From contig WPIO01000005.1 of the NCBI GenBank assembly GCA_009760855.2, forward strand, positions 10,819,001 through 10,883,000: a stretch of DNA of 64,000 nucleotides. The letters run 5' to 3'. Source of the stretch: Cristatella mucedo (lineage: Eukaryota; Bryozoa; Phylactolaemata; Cristatellidae). Shown piece after piece: positions 46,801 through 58,847 of this stretch (position 1 is its first letter; the number at the start of each line of letters is the position of its first letter). The notes beneath the pieces are model-generated. The model saw only the letters and a list, made by a program, of their open reading frames with translations, made no database searches and had not been told where the DNA came from. The position numbers and the translations under genes were made by a program.

Positions 46801-49800
46801 AAAGCTTCTTGGTCCGCCGAAGAAAACATGTGGCAGTATATATAGTAGCCTCCCTCAAATGGTAATTTACAGAACTAGACTTAAAATTCACAATTCCAAG
46901 GCTGAACAGCCAATAGAAGCATTTTTACATCGAAACTAAAATTGCCATTCCTTTTCTCGGAGAGTGCACGCACGGCTGGAAGGCGGAGCCATACCCGCCT
47001 TACGAGGAATCGTCAGCGCCGGTCTAATGAGGGGCGACGAACTCGCCGGAAGATGCCGCGCGGCAGTCGGGCCTCTCTAGCTCGTTACGGTAATTATGAC
47101 TGGCCTAAACCCTCGTAAAGAGCGGAAGACCTTTCAGCTTTGCTTGAGATGGCGAGCCTGCCCACCACACTGAGCGTGTCGTCATCCGCGTTTAGTTTTC
47201 CGCGGAATCGCCTACCATCGGTCGGCGCAAGCTAGCGATTTAGCTGCGACTTCCGTTTACCGGAAAAACTAGTGGAGCGTGCCCGCGAAAGTATGCACGT
47301 GCAAAAGTGCACAGGTCGATAGCTTCGTCGAGAGAAGAGGTGTAGCTCCCTCAGCTCAGGAGAACCAAGGAGCACGAAGCTGCGCTCCGACGACCTGAGA
47401 AGACGCCAGCCAGGCGTTGCAAGTTTCACCCCGTTTCAAGCTCATGGCCGCCCTCTGGTGGGAAGCAGTCATCGAAGCAACGTTCCGCCGAGCAGGCAGC
47501 GCCAGATTAGTCGAGCGCGTGCGTGCGCGCGCACGCGCTGCATCCCAAAAGACCGGCAGCCGCTCCGTGGCAAAAGCCTAGCGGCCGAAGCGAGGGGGGC
47601 CAGCATAAGGTTCCAGGGGGTGGGGTGAGGGCTAAGAGGCTTGGTTCTTGCATGAAGTTTAGGCGGTCGCTAACCCTTCCGTCTTGCTCCGTATGAGCTC
47701 CGTCTCCAGAGTGGTCGTGGGAAAGTTGCTTTCGCTAGGGAGGTAGGTAGAAAGCGGCTCTCCGCTATACAGCTCTAGAGGAATTTAAGCCTTTTCCCGG
47801 TAGCCTTTATCGCTCGCTGCCTCACGATCTGATTCCTATAGGAAGAGCTCGCAGTATCCTAGAAATAGGGACTCTCGTGCAACGCATCGGCGATTTTGCC
47901 GGTCATGTCGCCCGCCATAGTTTTCCAAGCAATGGCGAAGGCGTGACCTTGACGGTGCCTATGATTGATGGTTTGTTCGGTCCTGCCTCCGTCTCTTGGC
48001 CATGAAGCAGATAGAACCTTGCTCAGCTTCATCCAGTCCTCCTTAAGTTTTAGACCACCTTCACGTGTCCTGCTTCTGTCTTCATTCTTGTAGCAGGTTT
48101 ATGTGGTCAGTTTCCTTTTTGTCCTAATTCCCTACTTTCTACAACCAGAGTAGTCCTTGCAGAAGTGCCTTTGTTAGGGAGATGGCCCTCCGTCTGCGAT
48201 GCACCTTCTGGTTAATTTAGACCTTCAGCGACTGCTTTTATCGCCCTAATCAACACCATCTGATTCTTATGTGGTGAGCTCGCAGTGTCCAAAAACGGGG
48301 ACTCTCGCGCAATCTCATAAATTATCTCGCCAGTTCCGTAGTCCGCCGTGGTTTTCAAAGCAATGTAGAAGGCGAACCCTTGACAGAGTCTCGTTGATCG
48401 GTCGTTGGTCCAATCTTGCTTCCGTCTTTGCAAAGAACAAGAGCCTTGCTCAGCTTCTGAGTCTCCGCATAGTCTTCCATAATTCTTGGACCCCCCCAGT
48501 CTTGGTGACGTATGCATAAAAAGCTGAAGGACAGAACCAGGACAGAAGCATGACACGATGACGTGACTGACCGTGTAAGCACGGCTTTAATCTTTACGTA
48601 GCAGCTAGGGGGAGCATCTTCTGGGTTAACAGAATAGGCGTTTACTTACAATGATCGTGGTTACAATAAGCGTTCTATCCCTGTAGTCTCCGTCAATCTC
48701 GGTCACTCCTGGCTTTTGGCTGGGCTTTGCCACATATGGCTCCATTTCAAGACGGTCTGCACGTGTCCACCGACCTGTGTCCTTAAGCGAGCCACCCGGA
48801 TCAAGTTGCGACACGTAGATCGTAAAGCCATCTCTGCTTCCGAAGCGGTCAAACTGCACATGTCCTGTCAGTCCTGAGAAGGAATCCTTCAAAACAAGGA
48901 TTGCCTTGCAGTAAAATTTGGAACTTTAGCATTTATCTTCCATTAAGGGTAATACTACTAATAATAGTATGCCGTTTGAATGTCGCCCTACGAGATCTAA
49001 ATCTCTATACAGATGCTTTACAGCCCACTGCCAGATAAGCAATAACCATAGGTTGATGACATGCACGGTAGCTAGCTAAGAGAAGCATGCAAAAGCGCAA
49101 AAGTATAATGCTTAGAAGTGCCTCAAGCACATAAGAAGGCGCTCACTGTCGCTGGCTAGCTATTAGAACTCCTGGATAGTAATGTGCACCGAGTGATGCA
49201 CAAGCGAGATGCATGCAAAGCGCACAGGAGTGAAAACAAGACACGTTTCCTGAGGAGAAAGTCAAGCTCAGCTAAATCGATGCTTCACTAGCCAATAATA
49301 ATAATAATAATGCACTTGATAAAGCTCCATCAGAGAACTTAATCTCTCTCTAGGCGCTTTACATTTGCTGCAAAGGGAAATGAAATTGAATGGAGAGTAA
49401 AATCATGCTTGATAAACAAACAAAATGAATAATATGGTTAGGGGTGACATCCACAGGGTCAGCATGCAAAGACTTAAATTATGCCAAGTCAATGCATGCG
49501 GTGACCCAAGTCAGAATCGAGCTCTATGATGTCGGTGTATTCGAACTAAAGGCTCGATTGCCAAGCGTTTCAATCAAGCGCAATCACTGGTAAGGCGAAC
49601 TGAAGTTGAGAAGTGAGTGGTACGAGAGTGCACTAGAGAAAAAAAGAGGCTAGAACTGTTGCCTAAGACAGCAAGTTTTACAGGTTCAATAGCCTTCAGA
49701 AGAGTTTTGAGATCGTCAAAACTCAATCTTTCAATCATTCTCCGCGCCTGAATTTGGTTAAGTGTCTCGTGGATGGCGACTTCTGCCTTTACTAGCGGCT

Positions 49801-52800
49801 CTGAAGTTGTTGGGATGAAATAACAGCGCGTCTTCACGTCAAGATGTGGTTTGATCGTGCATTTGAACTCTGCTTTTACTTTGGATTGAAAGACATTATT
49901 TCAAATAGTGGATATTTTGACGAATTCGACAAGGTTTTGCGATTTCGCTCTGGCTTGGACGTATACCCCAAGCAGATTTATAAAAATAAATTCCATGCTA
50001 TTTCGGACAATTCTTCAACTTTATCGTGGAGTTTCCAGAATATTAATATGATTTTATTGCATCGTCTACATTGACCCTCTAACTCTTTCTGTAATTAGAT
50101 TCTCTCGTTTTGCGGCGTATTTCCAAACCAACGGCTTGGCGGAAAACAACATCAATAATTTTTGATGCCACAAGATAAATTTGATATTATTACCTTACTC
50201 ATCTTGTTTTTTTTTTAAATTGCACTTTAATTTTAATTTTGGCCAATTTGATAAAATGATCATACCAAATGACAATAATTTTTTTCCATTGCATAATTCA
50301 TATCTATAATGAACGTTGATGCTTAATAATAATAACAAAAATAATGCACTTGATAAAGCGCCCTCAGAGAACTTAATCTCTTTCTAGGCGCTTTACATTT
50401 GCTGCAAAGTGAAATGCAATTCAATGGTAAGTAAAATCATGCTTGAAAAACAAACAAAATGAATAATATGGTTAGGGGTGACATGCACAGGGTCAGCATG
50501 CAAATGTGGTTAGTGGAAGCTTCAGTTGTAGTATCTTTTTGTTTACAAAAATACTTCTGTTGTAAACAGTAAAACTTAGAAAAAGCGATTTTACTGTTTT
50601 TTGATTTTGGATAAAACAGCTGTTTTACTGTTACTTTTAAACAGTTATCAGAAACCATAGGCAGACGGCCAATTACATTCAAACTCTGACATCTCTCACT
50701 GAGGTAGGACCTAACTCAATTTAACACTGTAGCAGTTATAGATAGGCACATTCATAACCACTCCCCCAAGGATCGGTGGTAAATAGAATCAAATGTTGCT
50801 GATAGATGCATTAGAACTAGCAGAGGTCATACCACGACCAGCGTTATTCAGAAGGTCACCGGTAAATAAATTTAGGCATTAATATGTATATCAAATCGCC
50901 GAAAGGAAAAGAGCACGTCAGAGCAAGCTGATGTCATGGAGGTGACTGATTTTGAGAATGGCGGCACCGAAAGCGACTAAAACGGTACTTTTACAAATCA
51001 GACTATGCGCTGTGCATGCCTGCATTGCAAGGCAATATATGACTGCCACGGTTAATCAGAACGTCTACGACTACCGATTATGTAAGCAGACTCCATTGGC
51101 TATTGATGCAACGCTATTAAATGAGAACTTTAATCGGGATTAGTAAGATATAAAAAGGGATTTTTCCCTCTTACTTGCTTCATTTTGAGATAGAGCTTCA
51201 AACCTGGCCCGATGCCCGGATGGGTCGGTGGGGTATTGCACGACATCTTGTTGACTGTGACGCCGTGATTTAAATTCCTCTCAATGAGGCGTAAGGCATC
51301 CAACAAGAGGCAACCATGCACCTTCAAAAACAATTCGAATATCCGGCTTGCTGACGCGGTAAGCCAGAGAGTTTCGCTTCTACGAAGCGAGCTGCTTTCG
51401 GTACTTCTGATGGAACTGGCTCGGCACTCACGCTTAGGTACGTGTTGAGCTGTTCTTGCGGCACCCCGCTCATGCGCAGATACTTCCTGTAGTTTTCAAT
51501 CGAGCTTTCGCTGGTTCTGGGTGACACCAGACGCAGCGAGCTGATAATGGCGCCGCCATAGGAGAAATTAACCAGACTGATCGTATGGAAATCCTGTAAT
51601 ACGGACCAATTAAGAGCGCAGCTGCACGCTCGCGGTCCGTCCGCCATGCGGACGGCATGCAGGGCGACATTGTCGTTCCCGTACTTGCTCAGAGCAAATC
51701 TTACCATGCTGGTAAACAGATAGCGATAGCCGGGTGCAAGGATCTGGTGCTGCAACGCCTGTAAGCAGACCGCTGTGGCTGTAGCACTCGTAGCGAGCTG
51801 CACTCCGCTTCGCTCGCCTGCTACCTGGCGAGGCGAGCAAGCTGGCTGAAAGCCAAGCGGCGGACTGCTTACGGCATTCAGCAGCCTCACGACAGTGCTG
51901 GGAACGCAGTCTACAATAATCTGGCGAATGCCGCTCTGCTTGATTGAGTGGACCGACTGCAGAATGTCGCTGCTCAATTGGTAGAAGAAAATCTTGACGC
52001 CGGAGTGCGTCTGCATGCGAAATACGTCCGCATATTGCTCGAGTGCTGAAAGAAGTGCACAGCGTAGCACGTGGTGAATCTTGGGCGAGATCGATGGGGC
52101 GCAAAAAACGTTTTCACGGATCGACATCTTTTGCTACTGCTGCCGACTATCCCACATCGTTTCGAGCCGTCCTAGAGCTGCTACGTCCTACTGCTTTCAA
52201 ACGACTCACTTCCTCGACTACCCTCTCCTGACTCAGTTAAGCTTCTCACTTTTTCTTTGTTACGCGAGATTTTCTGACTCTGATAAAAGCTGAATACTCG
52301 CCGAAAGCCGCCCAGGATTTGAGCGCACAATAGAAAACAAACGCTCCTTTGCGGAACTCATTTAGTACTTGTCGCTTTTTGGAGCTACAGATAGAGATAC
52401 ATTACTTTACACTAAGTGTAGTATCAAAACTGGGACTTGTCGTAATTGGTCTGAGATTAAGTCTCTTGCCATTAATAATAGTGAGGCCTGCTTATTAGTG
52501 CTACTTTAGAAAAGGTTCAGCAGCTACCAAGATTCAGTTCCGATATATGAGTTTTTTTTAATTTTTGTTATCTGGAAGATATCGCTGCTAGCTGGTATGA
52601 TGCAAATTCTTCAAGGTTTATCTTGGTGCATTCCAAAATACAGAGCGACCGGTGGCCATCTGCTGTGGTACTGAGCGCCGAAAAAGAAATGCATGGACCA
52701 GCTGGTTTTTGATGTCCTTGTCTAAGCAGGGCCGAATTGAAAGCTTACATGGTGAAAGCAGGCTGACTCGACCGTGCAGGTGACAAGGTCGGGCAAGGAA

Positions 52801-55800
52801 ATGTCACTTTTGAACAGGATTTGATCCAGATTTCGTGCAGATACTACAGGAGCAGCTAATGCGGCGTCGTTTGTTCATACAGCGATGCCCACACTGAGAA
52901 GGATGTTCATCAAGGTCACCAGCGTATGTTTATATTTACGTTTAATAAATACGCTTTTTTAGTTATAATTTCTATTTAGAGCTTTTTCGTCATGCGTATA
53001 CATTAAACCCTAAAGCGTAAGGCCTAAACTCTAAACCCCAAAAACTCAAACAAAATAAATGCAAAATTTAACCAGTAAACCATAAACCGTAAACCCCAAA
53101 ACATACAACCCAAAAATCCCTAACCCAAAATCCTAAGCCCTTAGCTAAAATGATGACTAAAACGCGTTTGATTAATGTAAATATAAACATGCGCTGGCGA
53201 CCGTGCCTGTTGAACAGCCTGCTATGAGGACTGTGCCCGAAGCTGAACCTGTCATTGCTGTATGAACGAAAGGCGCGTATTAGCTACAGGAGACCTGCTA
53301 GAGGAGCTCATTTTGAAGCTAAGGTTTTCTATCTTTTGACTAACAGTAGGTCTTCCCACAACGACCAAGTTAGTTTATCATCGTTAAATTTGAGAAAGTT
53401 TGTCCCACCCAATTACGAATGCCAATAAATGCTGGAAGAGAGTCACTAGCATAAAAGTGAAAGCCTAAGTTGTGCTTGGCGATTAAACAGGCAAAACGAA
53501 GCGTTTAAATTGCGAAAATAAGTGGAGCAAGTACAGATCTCTGGGGTACCCAATCCTTTAAAGAACGCTGGGATACTGTTCTCTTATCAATGCTATCTAA
53601 AAGCTAGCACTATCACTAAGCTATATCCTGCAGCTATACCATTATAGAGACGTGCTGGTGATGCCCAGGCGTGAAGACAAGCGCATTCGAAGAACTTTGT
53701 GTTCAATAGTGCAGCAGAAATGTAACTAATAAGCTCGATACACGTTCATAATATTAGTGATAATAAGAAGACGTTTGCTTAGCGCTTTCAAAGAACTAAA
53801 TTCTTTCATAAAAGGATCTTCGGCTGCTATAATTTGCTCAGTTTAACCGCTGGTGACAATATCGTCAGCTCGATCGACGCTCTGGTTTGGCCCAGTGGTT
53901 AAGGTGCTCGCCTCGAACCAAGGTTAAGTTGAATGAATTTGATGACCGAGGTCGTGGGCTCGAGTCTCGTGGCAAATATTAAGCACCTGAATAGAGATAA
54001 AGTTATCTTAGGATGCTATAAAATGAATTATATTCATATTTATTTACTTATGTGGGAATGCAAGCAATAATCAAAAGACGACAAAGTAAAAGTGGAAAAG
54101 TCAACCTATTCAAGAGTCTCATTTATTAGGTGGCAGAAGAGCACTAGGCGCTATGACACCCGCTTTCAGCGGCCGCGAAGAATGATGCATGACTCGAACC
54201 AACGATCTGGGTTGCGAAGTGCGAGTACTGTGGAGGAGTGATTGCTAATCTTAGCAGCGCCTTAGCCGGTGCTCCAAAACTTCAGTACTTGTCACAGTGC
54301 TTGGTCTGCGCGGCGGATATTATCTCCTTAATGACTAAGTTTAAACACATTGATCTTCAAGCGGAGTCATTGCCGAGATCTGGGATGACGAGCAAAATCT
54401 GAGATGCAGAGCCAGCTAAGTACTGCAAAGAATTTCAGCCGTCTACATTATGGCTGGCATTTAGCGCGATCCGATTGAATGTAATCTGATGTTTGAATAC
54501 ACCAGTTGGTTAGGAATTCATTCCAGACAGAGCTATTAATAAATCTATCGCTTGCATGGCTCTCACTGCTTAATCTTGAGAGTAAGACCTGAGGCTAGTA
54601 CTGAAAAGTGCTGAGTTGATTATCTGAGTCATATTTCAAAAGACAAACTGCATGCAACATAGGGAAATTCATTCTATAGATTGCTTCAAAAATCTCAAAG
54701 CATTATCGGCTTAATAATTTATCTCATTAAACTCAGGTGATAGATTTGATTTTCGGTTTCATTGGAGGATGAGTAATACAATCATTATTGACTCAAAGGC
54801 CATCTGTTCGTGCTTCCTTTGCAGCAATTATAAAGCGCCTAGAAAGAGATTAAGTTCTCCGAGGGCGCTTTATCAAATGTATTATTATTATTATTACTAT
54901 AAAGATACAGGATTAGCTACGTAGAAGCTTTTTGGGTAAGGTTTTGGTTGCTGCCGCTAAAAAGTATATGTAGCATTTTAACATCCCAAAACTTCTCATT
55001 GCTCTTGAAGAACTGACATTCTGCATCTAGACTTTACTGTCGTGAGCATCGCAATTGCTACTTAGCATCGAAATACACTAACGTACCGTCAAATAGCATA
55101 TCGACTTCACGTCTCTGCCATTCACTGCAGGTTCCGTCATTCACTGCAGGTTCCTTGCTCCGACCTATCTATTGAAAAATGCTTCCTGCCTCCTGCTGTG
55201 TACGATACCACCTACTATTCTAACTCAAGTTATTTATCCATGACTTAAACCAACACCGCAACCCACGGATATCGTGTATGTTACCTAGTACGTAACCCAT
55301 TGCCGGATGACGTCATGTTATCCCCGGGTTAACGATACTCCAAAGAAGCTAATTCGTCAGAGCATTGGCCCCATCCAACTGAATTGTTCTTTGTATCATT
55401 ATGCGCTCTAAAATTTTGCATATTATCACAAACCAATTGATACGCCTCCTTTCCAGTATATGTAAAGTGAGTGATTCAATAGAGATTTAGTTCTCTTAAG
55501 GCTAATCATGAGTTATTATTACTATTATGTTTATATGGCGAATTATTTAAAGCATAGAGGTAAGCATTCTGTATGCTGTAAAAGTGAACTTTGCAGAAGC
55601 ATGATAGCAAGTGTACCACACGGGACACTGTGAATAGGACTTATCTAGCTCTAAATATCTCGAAATCGATACAGTCGCCTAGGGAAAAAGAATGTGTGTC
55701 ATCAACGGGCTATGCATCCGTGACATCCGAAAGGTTCATGGCAGGATGGCAGCAGCTTCGTGAATCGGAGTTCTGAGTGAAGGCCGCACTCCAGGCCGCT

Positions 55801-58787
55801 GACGCACACAGTATAGTCCAGACCGCTGACGCATACAGTATAGTCCAGGCCGCTGACACATACAGTATAGTCCAGGCCGCTGACACAATACGTCAAGCAT
55901 TGTTCTGCACACAGCAATATATCGCTTGGACTATCAAAAGCAGTTCTTTAACATGACGGTCGCTGCTTTACTTGGCAACACCAGCGGCTTTACTACCGTG
56001 TCCTACGGAGTCCACGAGGATGCATACAAATAAAAGAAGCTGCGGCGGCGGCGGCGGATGCAGATCGATGAAGACCGACGATCGACGATTAGGACTACGG
56101 GGCTACGGGCTACGTTTTGAATGCGAATGCCTCGTGTTCTAAAGGGACCTCTCGCTAGACGACCACATCAGCTCCACAGCCAAGTCTGCCTACTTTCAGC
56201 TACATAACAATACAGAAATTTGGGCTTGTTGAGATAAGGATAGCACATCTAAATTGGTCCATGCATTCGTGACATCCCGTCTTGACTTCTGTAACTCACT
56301 GCTCGCTGGTCTACCGGCATGTGCAATCAGGCGTATACAGCAGGTGCAAAACTGTGCAGGTAGGCTCGTCTGTCGTAAGCGTCGCAGTTGCCACATCACA
56401 TCACTTTTCGCCGACCTGCACTGGCTACCAGACAAGCAACGGATTGACTTCAAGGTTTTGTCGCTCACTTTTAGGTAAATTATTTCTTTGGCTCCAGCCT
56501 ATCTCTCAGATATACTCCCCCATCAGGCCAAGCATCGTACCACCCGCTATTCGGAATCTATAACTATTTACCAATACCTCGTACAAACCTAAAATCCTTT
56601 GGAGACCGTGCATTTAGTTTGTATGCTTCTGATGCCTGGAACTCACTCTCTACTGGCGTCAGAACATCCACTGACTTGACGAAATTTAAAAAGAACTTAA
56701 AACACACCTATTTAGGACAGCATTTAGTGGGTCCCTGTGAGTCGTCCTTGATGTGCTTATGCATGCTGCCTGTGCATGCTGCCATTAACCACACTTGCAT
56801 GTTGACCCTGTGCATGTCACCCCTAACCATGTTATTCATGTTGTTTATCAAGCATTCAAGCATGATACCACTCACCATTTGATTGCATTTCCCTTTGCAG
56901 CAAATTTGAAGCGCCTAGAAAAAGACGGAGTTCTCTGAGGGCGCTTGATCAAGTGCATACTTATTGTTATTATTATTATTCAGATTATGCTACTATGAGT
57001 GTCGTCTTGCGTTCTTTGTTCCAATGGTGGCTGATTTAATTTAACAGCCTCTTTTGTATAGCGACAGAAGAGCCTTTACGGCTATCACCACCGCTTGCAG
57101 GGGCAGTAAAGAATCACCGATTGCAGGACTCAAACCCACGACCTCGGGACTAAGGTCATGAAAAGCAACTGCCTTACCTAGTGTGCCATAGCGGCTCACC
57201 GATGCTCTAAGCCTGATGCTTTGTACGTTTGCATGTACGTTGCATATGTATAGATGTGGTAATTGCTTAGCTTCCAATCAGTTTCAAAGTGCCTGGGCAC
57301 AGATTCAGTTATCTTAGGGCGCTAGACAAACGATACATTAATTTTACATTATTGTGATTATTGATAGACAGAAAGGGAATGGGAGGGAGTGAGTGAGAGA
57401 GAAATGGACAGCGATAGGAAGGAGAGACGAAGTGGCAGAAATCGTATGCAATCGTGTACTAGAGAGACAATGAAGAGAGAAAATGGAAAGGTCCAGGGAC
57501 AAAGGAGGAGGAGGAGTCACCGTAAAAGCGAGGTAGAGAAAAATATAGGATGACGACGAAGGATAACAGACAAAAAATATAGCTCGTCCTTCAATCGAGC
57601 ATCAGGCGACCAACAGATTCAATGAATGCTATGTGCAGACGACCCGACACCAACGAATTGTCACCGAGACTCTGATTACAATGACACCAATGAAATATAG
57701 AAGGAATTATTCGTAAACTAAGGGAAACAAAAAGAGTCGTTGCATTGACTAGATTGATTGCCAGTTTTTTTTACAATGAGGACGATGGTGACTTCTTTTA
57801 ACATTGTTTGTAGTAAGTACCTTCATCGCAAGCCTGTTTCTAAATTTAGTAGACGGCAGCATTTTTGATTGCTCTTAGGATTAAACTGGTGCTCCACATA
57901 CTGAGATTTCTTTATCGTTAAACGAAATACCTTTAAGGAAAAAACATGGTTAGCCACAGCCGTAAAATGGACGGTTTAGTCCACAGCTTTAGGGACGTAA
58001 ATTTCACTGTATAGGTAGGGAAATACATTTTGATCGGGCTACAGCAAAAGCCATTAGGCCACTACAGCTGGGGATGAATATGGCTGCAAGGCTAGTTAAC
58101 AAAATCCAAGAGGTTCAACAATGTGTCTCCTATTGTTGAAGGAGCTGCGCTGGCTCCCGGTCGATTAATAAATACTGCGTAAAGTTCTTTCGATGACTCA
58201 CAAGGCCCTCAACGACTTGGCTCCGTCATACCAAGCTGGACTGCTGCCCAGTTTTAGCCTCCTTGTGCCCTCAGGTCTTCTTCAGAAATAAAATAGCTGT
58301 TCTATTTCCCCGCTTAAAGACAGTTGGCGACACAAAATTCTGCTCAGCAGGTCCTAGATTGTGGAGGTCACTCCTAAAATTCTTACGAAACGACATTCTC
58401 ATGTTGATGATTGTGATGCCTACTTTCCAGTCGTCCCGATTGCTACTTTAATGCCACTAAATCCCTTAGCTGCCCTCACAACTCAGCCATTATTCTATCT
58501 TTCTCTTTGTTGTGTGAGAGGATGTCTGTTGGCTGCCGAATGCGTACCGAAAGCCTATTAGGCTTACAGTTCGGTGTAAAAACTCTACAGCGTGAAACCC
58601 ACTTATTCTTTGTGGATATACAGACGGAAAGAAATCATATTACATTGAAGCTTCGGGAGGAGTTGCTCAGAATATACCAGACAAAGCTTCAAGGTAGTCA
58701 GGGCAAAGTAAACGTAATAGAGCTGAAAAAATAATGGAAGTTAGCATATATCCAGTTTTGAATGTGTAACATTCAAAAATGAGGGAC

Positions 58788-58847
<60 letters not shown>

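Noticed and set aside
51324-52127. Single 267-codon exon of the receptor
   Set aside because: Family similarity is confined to three blocks. The parts between begin with GTAAG-type donors and end in pyrimidine-AG acceptors, so they are introns that happen to stay open.
53003-53140. True telomere or chromosome end
   Set aside because: Heptamers are degenerate, only 130 bp long and enclosed by inverted repeats in the middle of a receptor intron.
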